Shown piece after piece: positions 36,172-48,690 of a stretch of DNA of 64,000 bases. The notes under the pieces are model-generated. The model did no database searches. It was not told where the DNA came from and saw only the letters and a list, made by a program, of their open reading frames with translations. The stretch's first letter is position 1, and the number at the start of each line of letters is the position of its first letter. This stretch comes from Cryptomeria japonica (taxonomy: Eukaryota; Streptophyta; Pinopsida; Cupressales; Cupressaceae). A program made the position numbers and the translations under genes. Location of the stretch: positions 404,993,389 through 405,057,388 of the forward strand of contig NC_081408.1 of NCBI RefSeq assembly GCF_030272615.1, written 5' to 3'.

Positions 36172-38464
36172 GCATTTAACATCTTTTGTTGCAGATTTTT
36201 TTTTGAGGTTGCAGATCTAACAGTTCCGACAACATTTTGATATTTTGCGTCTGTGCACTTTCGGAACGCGTTTTTGATTTTCTGTCGCGTTTGTGACATC
36301 TGGAACCGCATCTGCGTATTCGACAATATTTTATTTTTTTTGCAGCTTTCGAGAAATGCGTTTGTATTCCACAGTCGCGTCTTTGAGGTCTTCAGGCGCA
36401 TCTGCATTAGAAAGACGCGTCTATGTTTAGGAGTCATGTCTATGTCAGATCTAGGTGTGTCTGTGTGTTCTGGCAGCGTCTGTGTCTGTGACAACTACGT
36501 TTGTGTTCGGTTGTTGCATTTTTTTTTGTTTCATTGATTTAGTTTTTCATCATTCGGATTTCAGATCTGGTTTATTTTGAGCTAACATCTTCAAATCTAG
36601 CTAACGAAATTGGTGCAGCTTGTCTTGAAAGCAAAAATGTTTTGTCGAAGGTCCCTATTTTCACAAAGTCTTTTGGGTTTAAAATTTACCTAACTTGTGT
36701 GCTTGCAGGAAGGGGTGATCATTTGAAATAATCCGAACTACTAATAGATCTTTGTTGCAGGTCCTTGGCAAGGGTTTTTTATTTTTATTGTGTGCCTTGT
36801 TTTCATAGACTAGCAAACACTTCAATTGGAGCACTAAAATTGAACCATTGTTTTTTGTGTCTTGAGCAATAGGCTCTTTTTGTTTAATCTTTAGAGGGCC
36901 TGTCTCCCTGTGTGGTCATTAGGACTACTAGTGAGGAGAGAACGACCCAAGTGGTAGCAAAAGAAAATCCATCTTCTTCCAAACCACTATAAATAACTGT
37001 ATCCATGGTGAAAACTATGGATAACGTGTGCTGATTAGTTCATACCGACACTATGTCTCCCCATAAATCTGTTTGATCAAATTTATTTGATCATTTGTAG
37101 GGCGTAACCCCTATCGGCTGGGAGCCTTCTGTATTTACAGAGCTGAAAGTGCCACATGTATGGCCACACGAGTGGATGTCCTTACTAGCACCTTTTTGTT
37201 TTAGAAGCCAAAATCCTTCTAGTTGTTGGGGCAGGAGGTCGGACCTCTGGTAGCGGCCCACACACATATGGTTCTTAGTAGAGATACAAAGTTAACCACG
37301 AGGAGTTTTCATGGGGACTAATGCTTGGCTACCTCGAGAAGTGAGTACCGAGGGTGGAGCCAGTGGGGTCAAGCATCTAAGTATTCGCTCTGAATAGTGT
37401 AGCCTCGGGGGAAACTCCATGTGGGATCAACAACTATTGTCTTGGCCAGCCATAAGAATTGTGCTTGACTTATTTTGAATAATCAAACATTCAAGACCAA
37501 ACATCAAAACATTGTGTCTTTTGTGTCTTCAAGTGTATGCAAAAAAATTTTACATCAAACAACACACTTGTCTTTGAGTAATTTTGGAGTCTAAACACTT
37601 GCAAACATTGAGTCCTCATCAACACTATGTCCTCTTGTCACGAAAAATAGTCAAACATTCAGATTTGGTCACAACAAACAACTTCACATATTGGAAAAAT
37701 TGGACAAAGTTTGCAGAAACTCGTCCGTGTCATCTAAATGCATCTGTGAAGGGCAGAAATGTGTCTGTGTCTTTTGAGAAACATTGCAGCATCTCAGAAA
37801 CACGTCTATGTCTGACAGAACCACATCTGTGTCATTTAAGTGCATCTATGTCTAACAGAATAGCATCCGTGTCCTTTAAGCGAATCTATGAAGTATACAG
37901 GCATGTCTGTGTTCAGGATTGAAAACTTTCATAATTCAACAAACAAGAACAACTAGTTTCAAACTTATTGAGCTTCCTAGGTATCTCTTTGGGTTTTCAT
38001 CTAGCATTCAACCTGTCTTTGGGTCTCACAAAGTCCATAATTGCTTTACACCTTGCATTACATTCACATTTGTCTAAACTTGAGTCAAAAGGTCACTTGC
38101 TTGTCCTCATCATACTTTGTCAACACATTACATACAACAACATTTTGCTAAGTGGTCCCTCATCAAGGTCTATCACCTTTGGGTCTCATTTGGTCTTACT
38201 TAGAGTCAAGGTCAACTTACCTCATCAAGAGAAACTATCATCTCTTTGGAAGCCACACCTACTCTACTACATACATACTTAGTCTTACACTTTGGACATT
38301 GCAAGTACACCTCAGATTCATTTACATTCCATCCAACTCTTGGTCTTCCATACTCTTTCCATATTCATCTAGTCTCACACATCTCGGTCAATACAAAGTT
38401 CAAGGTTGAAACCCGTTCCCAAAAATCTAGGAGAGAAACTAAAGAGGCTCAAGAGTCCACAAAC
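36172..38464 (+). other. E5 leader with GCGTCTGTGT-type word repeats
   Basis: There is no convincing gene. Two blocks, 36240-36510 and 37720-37920, are made of degenerate words such as GCGTCTGTG, GCGCATCTGC, ACGCGTCTATG and CATCTGTGTC. A homologue of the E3 leader (GGGCCTGTC...CGACCCAAGTGG, 36896-36955) lies between them. Candidate splice acceptors (TTGCAG) occur at about 36190, 36706 and 36758. Open frames here come from the repeats. Confidence 0.7.
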
Positions 38465-40708
38465 ATGAGTTCCTATGAATATGACAATGATATCTTTTTC
38501 AATTCTGATCATACTACATTACTTGACATGGATGCCTATAGAAACATTCCAAATGTTGAGAACATGGACACTACAAACAACAATGGTACACACAATGACA
38601 ATATGGACAATATTTTAGTACATTCGGAAGAAGTGGAAGACACCATTATGAATCCCCATTTCAATCGATTGGTTGAGGAAATAATGAGGAGAGATAGACA
38701 ATACTTCTTACAAGTGATGGCACAAAGTGGAGCCAAGATCCCTCATGATTTTGGCACGTCTCAAATAATGGAAAATCGACCTTTGCAACAACCTCACTCC
38801 AACATGGATCAAAGGAGGCCTAATAGTGGAGGCAATAGAGGACCACATATGGTGCCTGAATCACCATCATCTTTAGTTCAAAAACTAGAGGTCCCATATA
38901 CACATGGTCAAGCATATGATACTCACCTTCGCAGACCATTATGGAAGTCTTATGCAGAAAAATATGCTCAATCACATACCAATGCTAAGGATCAACCACC
39001 AAAGCAATTGGATATTCAAAGGCATGCTCAAAATTTGGACACAAGGAAACCCCGCATCAAATTTGGGGGCAACACACTAGAACAAACTCATGACATGCCT
39101 ATAGAGTATGGTATACATGGACAAAGCGGATATTCCATTCCTCATCATGACTCTATACCAAGTGGTCCATATACACAACATCATTATAGAACTCCTCCAT
39201 ATGAACATGTGTATGATCAATATCATCCATATATGCAACATGCTCCTCCTCCAATTGGTGCCTCAAGCATGGGGTATGGTCCAAGAAGTCGATCTCCACC
39301 TAAGAATAATTTGGAGCAACAAATTAGGGACTTGCAAAAGAAAATGGAGGACATAAATACACCAAAGCCAACATACACAATGAGAGACATATGTCCTTAT
39401 CCATTTGACAAAAGCATTCCAATGCCTCCATTTCCTACACACTTTGTGACACCTAATTTTGATAAGTACAGAGGAAAAGGGGATCCTAAGGCACATATAA
39501 GACAATTTTTCACAGCTTGCATTGAGGTAGCAGCAGAAGAGACATATTTGATGAGATTATTCCCACAAAGCTTAGGTGATCAAGCTATGGAATGGTTCTC
39601 CCAACTCCCACCTGGAATTAAGTCTTGGGGTGATCTAGCAGAGGCATTTATCCAACATTTCTCATACAACATAGAGATAGACATATCAGTCACTACTTTG
39701 TGCAACACCAAGCAAAAAGATGGAGAATCTTTTTCATCATTTTTACAAAGATGGAGGAATCTAGCCAGTAGATGCTCTTGTGAAATTCCGCAAAAACAAA
39801 TGGTAGAAATGTTCACCCAAAATGTTAACAAAGATATTGGCTATGATCTAAGGAAATCTTGTTTGTCCACCTTCAAGGACGTCATTGAAAAAGGCTTAGC
39901 AACAGAGAAGGTCCTAATTGAACAAGGAGTCATTAAGATATTCAAGGAAAACAAAGATGACTTTAAAGGAAAATATAAGCCAAGATTTTGGAACAAAAAC
40001 AAGAACACAGTCAATGATGGTGTTGTTGATGCCAATACAGTGCAACCCAAAATCGTTTTTTTGGGATCAAGCTCTACAAACAATCAAGTGAATACTCAAA
40101 CAACTTCCTGATCACGAAGGAAGTACACCCCATTGGGAGAACCACTTGAGTCAGTTTTCAAGAAGCTAGTGGCAAACAAAGTAATCACAATTCCATATTT
40201 TCCTCCATATGAGCCAAAGGTCAAACCAAATTGGTGGAATGATGATGAGTATTGTGAATTTCATAAGAGAAAAGGGCATAAAACAAGAAATTGTCATCGA
40301 CTGAAGAACATCATACAAGATCTCATTGATAGAGGTGACATTGAGATTGAAGGACACTCATCCAATCAAGAGCATGAAATGTTTAAGGAACCGTTCCCAA
40401 AGCATGATAAGGGAAAATCTATAGCCACAGATGACCAAACCAACTATACAAGGGAATCCTATAACTACGATTCAACTATCAATCACATCTCGATGGACAA
40501 TTATGTCTCTACCATTATCATCAAGGACAAAACGCCTGAGAATTCTACCCAAAGACCCAAGTTTGTCCTAAAAGGCATTGGATCTTCTTCCGAACCTACC
40601 TCTGAATGTCATGTTACAACCCATCGAGGTAAATTCACTTTGCAAGATTCTCCAACTAAAAACACAGCTTCCTCATCAACCAAGCCTGAGTATGACCTTG
40701 TACAATAG
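38465..40708 (+). pseudogene. E5 gag
   Basis: The probable start is ATG 38465 (MSSYEYDND); an in-frame ATG lies upstream at 38246. The N-terminal third is rich in His, Pro and Gln. A short coiled coil (about 39310-39350) precedes the capsid domain at about 39430-39900, with FDKYRGKGDPKAHIRQFF and WFSQLPPGIKSWGDLAEAF. One TGA at 40109 interrupts the frame, where CGA is likely ancestral. The frame then continues to a Tat-type zinc motif, CEFHKRKGHKTRNC (about 40252-40295), and reaches TAG 40706. This is the best preserved gag in the window. Confidence 0.9.
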
Positions 40709-41497
40709 TTAGGGAAGACACCCACACTCATCTCCATCCTTGAGCTCTTATGTATATCCCCCGCACATAAAGCCATTCTTGATAAAATCTTGAGAGACAC
40801 TATTGTCCCTACTGATCTGAATGTGGACTAGTTTCAAGCCATGGTGGGATACCTTTTCGTTCCACACTCACTTACATTCACAGAAGCTGATGACGCCTTC
40901 GTAAGTCAGCCACATAATGCACCTTTACACATTGAAGCCTTCATACACAAACATTGAATAAAACGAGTCCTGATAGATGGAGGAGCAGGTCTGAACATTT
41001 GTACATTGAACACTATTAAACAATTGGGATATTCTGATAAAGCTGTGAATTCTACAAACAAAATTACCATCAAGGCATATGATGATGAAGAGCGTTCATC
41101 CAAAGGCACAGTCACCTTGCCTCTCAGAGTTGGGCTAGTTACAAAGGATGTGGTTTGTCAAGTCCTAGACCTAGATCTCACATACAATATGTTACTTGGA
41201 CGTCCTTGGATTCATGAAATGAGGGCAGTCCCATCTACATATCACCAATGCATCAAGTTTCCTCACAATGGAGTTGAAATAACAGTTAATGGAGATCCTA
41301 ATCCATTCATATACTGCAATAACTTGAGACCGAAAACTGAAACGATCATCTTAAGTAATAGGGAAGCCGTTCCTTCTTCTGCATACATTGATCCTGAGTC
41401 ATTAAAACCTTCGACATCAAAACAAGGTGAGCTTAAAGGCAAATTTCAGGACAAGGGCATGGGTGAATACACTTTGAATCAAACCATGTACTTATGA
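40709..41497 (+). pseudogene. E5 protease
   Basis: It is in the same frame as gag. Stops lie at 40829 (TAG), 40955 (TGA) and 41495 (TGA). The protease active site is KRVLIDGGAGLNICTL at about 40967-41015, with D-G-G as in E3. The flap-side motif NMLLGRPWIHEM follows at about 41185-41220. No indel is needed to join the blocks. Confidence 0.88.
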
Positions 41498-41503
41498 CAA
41501 GTC

Positions 41504-42617
41504 ATGAGTTCACCAAAAGAATATGGAAGACCGCATCCTAATAAGCAGGTATCTATCATTATACTCAAATGGGACCCTACTATCTTTCAAAGATGGGGTG
41601 AACTGGAAGAGGAAGACTTATACAAAATGCTTTACAAAGACCTTGAAAATGATTCACAAGATCACATCAGCATACCATGTGAGAAGTATGGCAAAGGGTT
41701 CAAGATTCTACAAAAATTTGGGTATGATGGCAAAAGCCCTCTTGGCTTAAGAAAGGAAGGCATCTTTGAGCCTTTACAACCTGAATTGACATTCAAAAAG
41801 GAACGCTCGAAGGGACTTGGTTTCATGACTTCCAAGGTCCACACTCAAAGAAAAAAAAAGAAGCATTACAAATCGAAGCTACCAAAATTAAAGAAGAAAA
41901 TTGCTATTCCATAGACTCCAATGAATGGGAATGGGGTTCAGACAAATCCTCCAGTGACTACAAACTCACCGAGACGTCCAGAGAGCTAGATGAACCCACA
42001 GAAGAAGAGGAATTTTATGAAAATTTCAAAGTTGGTCAAGAAACAACCCCGAAGGCTCCCATACAGTCCTTGCCTCTAGGTCCTAGGTTGAAATCACATA
42101 GAATGAGAACACATGTCCCAGAATACGCTACTAGTGATGATAATTTGGATTCGTTCACAATCGAGACTGATGAGGAGAGTGTCAACGATGACCTTGATAA
42201 CTACCTCGACATACCTGAATATAACTGCATCTTCACTCTTAGCCCTGCTAACTTCGAAGAAATCAAAGGCCTTCCCCTTGTTCACCACCAACTTATTGAC
42301 TGGGACCATGAAGGACCTACACAGTTTGACAAATTCCAAAATGATGAAGTTTTTATTGACTATCTTGGCATACGAGATGATCTTCCCCCTGGGGACCATC
42401 AAGCAGGATACACTATAGAACTCAATAGCGTGGCATATTTTGGTGAGGGTGTCGGGCCTTCCAGTCGCAAAAATATAAAAATAAAAACAAATCAAGGGTC
42501 TTATGGCGAAAACCACACTATGGCATTGTCTGACCCCAAAAAAGTAAAAAGAAAGGACGTATCTAAGGGCAAAAATCTCTTTGAGGCACCCGAAGATGGA
42601 AGGCTTAACATTCTCCC
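41504..42617 (+). pseudogene. E5 G-patch-like segment and acidic spacer before RT
   Basis: GKGFKILQKFGYDGKSPLG at about 41690-41745, followed by ERSKGLGF, has the spaced Gly pattern of a G-patch. G-patch-like segments are known in some gypsy pol proteins. A minus-one frame change falls in an A-run at about 41850-41858 (contains AAAAAAG). After it the reading continues in the other frame through an acidic region to 42617, where solo LTR E6 interrupts it. The code resumes in frame at 43666. Confidence 0.75.
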
Positions 42618-43665
42618 TGTTGGTATTTTGGTATGGTTTTGTCATTGATGTCAACACCTACTAATACACCTACTTTGGAGATCTAGCAACATTCACCGGC
42701 AAGCAAGTAAATTGTGCAATAGTTACTGGTATATGGTTCACCGGCAGGATATATTGTTCACCGATACTTGGAATGATATGGAAGACACTTGGCAATGTCG
42801 AAGACATCATGTGGACACTTTATTTTGAAGAAATAATCATTGATATATTCATATTTGCATATTTTCTTTTATCGACAAATAGGTCCAGGTTATCGAGGGT
42901 TACAACGACAGGTTTATCTTTTCCAGATCAGCATGGCACGTTATGGAGATGATTTATTATTGTTGTAAATGCATTAAGCCGACATGTTCAGTTATTGGAT
43001 ATTATATTGTTTGTAAAATGTTTTTATTGTAATATCTTGTAGAGCCGACCTACTAAAATTGGTCTTAGGGTATGGTATAAATGTAAGATCTTATTTGTAA
43101 GATCAAGTGTGGAATGCGAAAAGAATTAAGTGAAGGTATATGTGAGATCAAGCAGGGATATACACAAAGACATCATTTGAAGGTGAAGTTAGGTTTTTGT
43201 AGAAGCATATCAGCATTACACCGGTACTGAATCCAGCATATGAAGATGCTATTTTGAGCAGTATATTCTTATTGGATTTAACCATCCAACTATAGTTAGT
43301 GTGACTCCCATTTTGTGATTGAGCAATGAGCTCTAGGCTGTTGGCCTTTCTGCATGTGCAGACCCCATTTATGTAGACATACTATCTGCAATAGTATCAT
43401 CTAATTGTGGGTAAGATTTCCCACCGTGGTTTTTCCCCTTATAGGGTTTCCACGTACAATATTGGTGTCATGTGTTGTGGATGACTTTATGTTTATGTTT
43501 CATGCATTAATCCTTACCGGTATAGCAATTTACTATTAACACTGTCTACCGGCATACTTAACTGGTTTACCGGTATTAAGAATTAAGTTGGTTAATAAGT
43601 TTTTGGTTCAAATTTATTTGACAACTGATTCACCCCCCCCTCTCAGTTGTCTCTGGTACCTAACA
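42618..43665 (+). mobile_element. E6: solo copia-type LTR
   Basis: It begins TGTTGGTATTTTGG and ends GGTACCTAACA. The five bases on each side are CTCCC (42613-42617 and 43666-43670), a perfect target duplication. Removing the LTR and one CTCCC makes the E5 frame continuous. It contains TATAAAT at 43076-43082 and the CCGTGGTTTTTCC block shared with the E1 and E4 LTRs. It belongs to the same copia group but is not the same family as E4. No internal region is present, so it arose by LTR-LTR recombination. Confidence 0.95.
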
Positions 43666-44628
43666 CTCCCAGCATCATATGAAGAAAATTCATCCATGTT
43701 GGTAGAGGAGACTATCAACACAAACATTGGCACAGAAGAAGATCCACACAACATATTCTTGGTTCAATCTTTGACAAAGTCAGAAAGGTCAAAATTCATA
43801 AGTTTCTTCACAGAACGACAAATAAACTTTGCATGGTCATACGCTGATATGCCTGGATTGGATCCGGATTTGGTAATGCACCATTTGACAGTTAAACCAG
43901 GGGCAAAAGCAGTAAAATAGAAATTAAGAAAGATGCATCCACAAGTCACATTATTAGTCAAAGCAGAGCTTGAGAAATTATTAGATGTCGGACTCATACG
44001 CCCAATTGATTATCCCAAATGGATCTCCAACTTAGTGCCTGTCAGTAAACCAGATCGTAGTATCAGAAAATGTACAGATTTCAGAGACATCAACAAAGCT
44101 TGTCCTAAGGATGAATTTCCATTACCAAATATTGACTTGATTGTCGATCTCACAGCAGGTCATGCGATGTTATCTTTGATGGATGGATTCTTTGGTTACA
44201 ATCAAATAAAAATCGCATCTGAGGATCAGCACAAAATAACATTCACTTGTCCTTGGGGAACTTTCTATTGGAATGTCATGCCCTTTGGGCTAAAAAATGC
44301 AGGTGCTACATATCAAAGAGCCATGACTACTATCTTTCATGATCTCATGCGCGTAACTGTGGAAGATTATGTTGATGACCTCTTGGGTAAATCAATAGAC
44401 AGAGATACACATTTGGACATACTTTCAGTCATCTTTGATCGGTTGGAAAAGTATAAAGTAAGATTAAACCCCAAGAAATGTGTCTTTGGAGTAACCTCGG
44501 GGAAGCTCCTAGGATTCATTGTATCAAAAAGAGGAATTGAAGCCGATCCAACAAAAGTCAAGGCCATCCTAGAGATGCAACCACCACAAAATATCAGTCA
44601 ACTTCAATCTTTGCAAGGGAGACTCTAG
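43666..44628 (+). pseudogene. E5 reverse transcriptase
   Basis: The pre-RT block ends SYADMPGLDPDLVMHH. A TAG at 43918 follows, and then the RT proper: IRPIDYPKWISNLVPVSKP, CTDFRDINKACPKDEFPLP, MPFGLKNAGATYQRAM, and an intact catalytic YVDD at 44368-44379. The frame stops at 44626 (TAG). All blocks are in one frame. The catalytic site is preserved, unlike in E2. Confidence 0.92.
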
Positions 44629-45273
44629 TCCATACGAAGGTTCATAGCACAACTTGCAGATAAGTGTAATCCCTTTCAGCACTTGTTACATAAAAACATC
44701 AAATTCAAATGGGATGATAACTGTCAATAGGCTTTCCAGATACTCAAAGATTATCTTTTGAATCTGCTAGTTTTGATGCCACCAGTTCTAGATCAACCTC
44801 TATTACTATACATATCAGCTACTTCAACAGCACTGGGGGTACTCTTAGCACAACAAGTTGCTGAGGGCAAAGAAAAGGCAGTATACTATATCAGTCGCAC
44901 GTTGGTGGGATATGAGCTAAACTGCACACCAATTGAGCATGCATGTCTTGCTGTGGTCTTTGCTTTGCAGAAATTACGACATTACATGCTAACTCATAAG
45001 ACTACGTTGGTTGCAAGGATTGATCCATTGAAATACCTTCTCAATAAAGCAACACTTACTGGGTGACTAGCCAAATGGGTGATGCTCCTGAGTGAATTCG
45101 ACATTGAGTATGTGGACAGAAAAGCAATAAAAGGACAAGCTATTATAGATCAGTTAGCAGATGCTCCCATGATAGATGATGTTCCTCTAATTTCAAAATT
45201 TCCAGATGAATCCATTTTAACAGTGTCGCATGCAAAGCCTTGGCAACTATACTTTGATGGCTCATACACATAG
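44629..45273 (+). pseudogene. E5 RT thumb and first RNase H (degenerate type)
   Basis: The frame continues from RT through TAG at 44728 and TGA at 45064 to TAG at 45271. It has QPLLLYISATSTALGVLLAQ, ISRTLVGYELNCTPIEH and LLSEFDIEYVDRKAIKGQ. The first metal-binding Asp seen in normal gypsy RNase H (YxDAS) is replaced by Ser (YISATS). Tat elements commonly tolerate such a worn first RNase H because a second copy follows. Confidence 0.85.
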
Positions 45274-45861
45274 CATGGGGTAGGAGTTGGTATCCTCTTC
45301 ATAATTCCTCAAGGGGATTCTATACCAAAATCATATCGATTATCATTTCCCTGCACTAATAACATAGCGGAATATGAGGCATTAACAACTGGATTACGAA
45401 TTGTAGTTCAGTGGAAGATCCAGGAACTTCGTATTTTTGGAGACTCTCAACTTGTGATTCATCAGGCAACTAATGACTACCAAACAAAGGACAATAAATT
45501 AATGCCTTACAAAAGAATGGTGGACGACTTGAAACAACATTTCACAAAGATAGACTTTGAGGAGATACCCAGAGAGCAGAATAGAGCTACGGATGCCATG
45601 GCTATAATTGCTTCACTAATTGATCTACCACCGAATGAGACCCTCTATGAGTTCTTGGTGGATAACCTTTTGGTTCCCTCATATGAAATGAATCCTACTG
45701 AGATGATATGTGTTGTTGGTCCTGAGTCCCAGTTATACGGTTCCATTTTCGCATACCTTCGTGACAATAGCCTACCTCCTGATCTATCCAATAACCAACG
45801 TCGTACTTTCATTCGCCAATCTTCTCGATATATCATTTTAGCCGATATCCTATACCGTTGA
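45274..45861 (+). pseudogene. E5 second, archaeal-type RNase H (Tat hallmark)
   Basis: The domain opens just before the TAG at 45271 with WQLYFDGSYT. It goes on with GVGVGILFIIPQGD, NNIAEYEALTTGL, LRIFGDSQLVIHQ and REQNRATDAMA. The D-E-D-D pattern of RNase H is visible. A second RNase H between the first one and integrase is the established mark of the Tat lineage. A TGA at 45859 ends the open block. Confidence 0.88.
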
Positions 45862-46989
45862 GGTCTAGATGACACTCTTCTTAGATGTTTAGAAAGAAAC
45901 GAAGCTCAGATTGCATTACGTGAAGTACATGAAGGGATATGTGGTCTACATTCTAGTGGTCCTACCTTAGCCAAGAAACTCATCAGGACTGGATATTACT
46001 AGCCCAATATGGAAAAATATTCATATCAGTTTGTCAAGAAATGTAAGCAGTTTCAACTTCATGGAGACCTCATCCATGCACCAACACAAGAACTTCAACC
46101 AATTGCAACTCCTTGGCCCTTTTGTCAGTGGGGACTCGATCTCATAGGCAAGATTCACCCTCCATCTTCCAAAGGTCATAAATTCATCATCACTGCCATA
46201 GAGTATTTCACAAAATGGATTGAAGCCATACCTCTCACGCAAGTCACAGGAAAACAAATTTCTACCTTCATTCTCAACTATATTGTTTGTCGATACGGTA
46301 TTCCTATTTCCATCATCACTGATAACGGGCGTCCCTTCAAAAATCAGGATGTTCATGAACTTTGTGACCGCTTTCATATTACCCATCGTTTCTCCACACC
46401 ATATTACCCCCAAGGTAATGGTCAAGCTGAGGCATCTAATAAAACAATCCTTAAAATCTTAAAAAAGACAGTCGACGACGCTGGCCGTAATTGGCATATC
46501 CAACTTAATCCCGCACTTTGGGCTTATCGCACAAGCGTCCGCACACCTACAGGAGCTACACCCTATTCACTTGTCTATGACACTAAAGCTATCTTGCCTA
46601 TTGAGGTCAATTTACCCTCTTTACACGTCTCTTTGCAAAACATTATCAGTGATGAAGACTACAGGGTCTCTCGCCTACAAGAACTTGAACTATTGGATGA
46701 ACGAAGACAAACTGCTTTTAATCATCTCAAGGCTTATCAACAATGAATGAGTCATAGGTACAATCATAAAGTCAAGCCTCGCACATTTGAGGTAGGTGAT
46801 TTGGTTCTCAGAGAAAATCCTAAAAATCAGCAAGACATAGGAAAGAAGGGCAAGTTCGAACCAAACTAGCTTGGTCCCTACATCATCACAACAGCATATG
46901 GATCTAGTGCATATCAACTCTCAACTATAGAGGGTGAACCTTTGGAGGATCCTATCAACAACATGCACCTTCGCAAGTTTCACACATAG
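45862..46989 (+). pseudogene. E5 integrase
   Basis: The zinc-binding N-terminus lies at 45900-46060. The TAG at 46000 replaces a conserved Trp in GYYWP. The core has WGLDLIGKI, ITDNGRPFKN and NGQAEASNK, so D-D-E is intact. TGA at 46744 and TAG at 46867 precede the C-terminal VGDLVLREN and YQLSTIEG block. The reading ends at TAG 46987-46989, which matches the E3 end and may be the natural stop. Confidence 0.9.
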
Positions 46990-48690
46990 CTCTTTAGAGT
47001 ATCCCAATTCAAAAATACAAAAAAATCAAAAAAAAATTCAAAATACAAAAAAATCATAAAAACATAAAAAAATCGTTACTTGGTGAAAACCTGGTGAACA
47101 GGCGCCTTGTGACACAAAAAAAATTGAAAAAATTGAAAAATGGAAAAACCATTTCGTCCAATGGTGAAAAGCACTTCGGTGGCACCCTGGGCAAGTACCA
47201 TGGTGAAAACTGGGTCACCGACGCCATGTGTAGAGACATTGCTCCTCCCTCCTTCAGGATTCCATTTCATCCTTTCACTTTGCACACACTCACATCCTAT
47301 CCATTCATAGTAAACTTACCCATTTCCATCATGGCTTGTTATTGATCTACCCAAGATTGGTTAGCCATTCATAATAAACATTCCTTTTCGCCCCTTTTCC
47401 ATCCATAATAAATCAGATCCTATGTATAGCTAAGGCAAATCCTACGTCTAGTAATGGGTGTGGAACTAAGAACATCACATGTTTTGAGGAGTACAATTTC
47501 TTTCAGTTTTCTTCAGTCTATGCGCGCACAATCTGCAATAAGGCAACATATGCATCGCCAATCCGCAATAAAGTTTCGTCTTCTCCACAATAAAGTATCA
47601 GTTTCATGGATTGAGTCAGTTTCAGAGGAGACACAACAGCAACAATGGGCTTCAACAAATCAAATCTTTCAATAGACTCAGACAACATATGGTTCAGTGC
47701 TATCTATCCTTTTTGTGAAAGTAAACATTGTGACCACAATCAAATAAACTTATACAAGTGACAAGAGACACTAAACTTGAGGACTACAGTGGATGTTGGT
47801 GTCGAGTCTTGGTTTTCTTTTGATTTTATCTTTTGGTGACATGTCTTTTAGCTTTTCCAGGATTTCTCTGACTAGAGATTTTATCTCCAGGATGTCTTTG
47901 ACTAGAAAGGCGAGGATGGGGTATCGTCACCTATTTTTCTTTTGCTATCTGTGGATTGTCTCTTAGTAATGTTATGACTTGTCCAAGGATATGAGGGCAC
48001 TGTGAGTCTAGTGTGAACTGGGGCATTCCTTGTTTGCGACTATCTTATCTCCATGCAAATAGGTACAATGACTTTCTGGGTTGAACATATGCCTCGATTG
48101 TCATAACCTACTTGCCATAATAAAGCTCAATGATGATAACGCACAAGAAGATCTTTCACTTTCATATCTTCTATCTTCCATTCCCCTTTCTTGATTGACC
48201 TCCATCGTCCTTCTTGAGTCTGTGTAGCCTACTATCACATGACTGAGTATAATGACGCGCTATAAACATTTGCATTTCATGTAGTTGCACCTGCATTACC
48301 ACATGTTAAAAGTTCATACATACATATAGATATCACAATCGCATCACATCCTGCACACAACACATATTAGCACATTTTACATTTTCATGATGTAAATTAT
48401 CATTTGCATTATCATATTCTTCTGCATTTCATACATTCACATTCACATTTGCATTTGCATAACATATAAAACATAAAAGAACAAAAATATTGCATTTCCT
48501 CATATACATATTTGCATCCATAACATAAGCATCACATAGAAACATACATCATGAAACATCTCATCACATAGGTACACATGCATATAGCTACCACAAAGAT
48601 GAATCATCTCATATATATAATCATAAGTGTCATGATACAATGATGTCAAAATACATATGGCTACAAAATCACTCGAAGGTGTCTACATCA
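46990..48690 (+). other. E5 post-pol region
   Basis: An A-rich tract (46995-47070) is followed by GGTGAAAACCTGG (47085) and blocks shared with E3 (for example 47880-47905). From 48240 the sequence is rich in CATTTGCATTnCAT and ACATA words. I see no gene on either strand here. Confidence 0.7.

Noticed and set aside
36253-36537. Open frame in the E5 leader as a possible Cys-rich protein
   Set aside because: It is built from the degenerate GCGTCTGTGT words and has no domain or conserved start.
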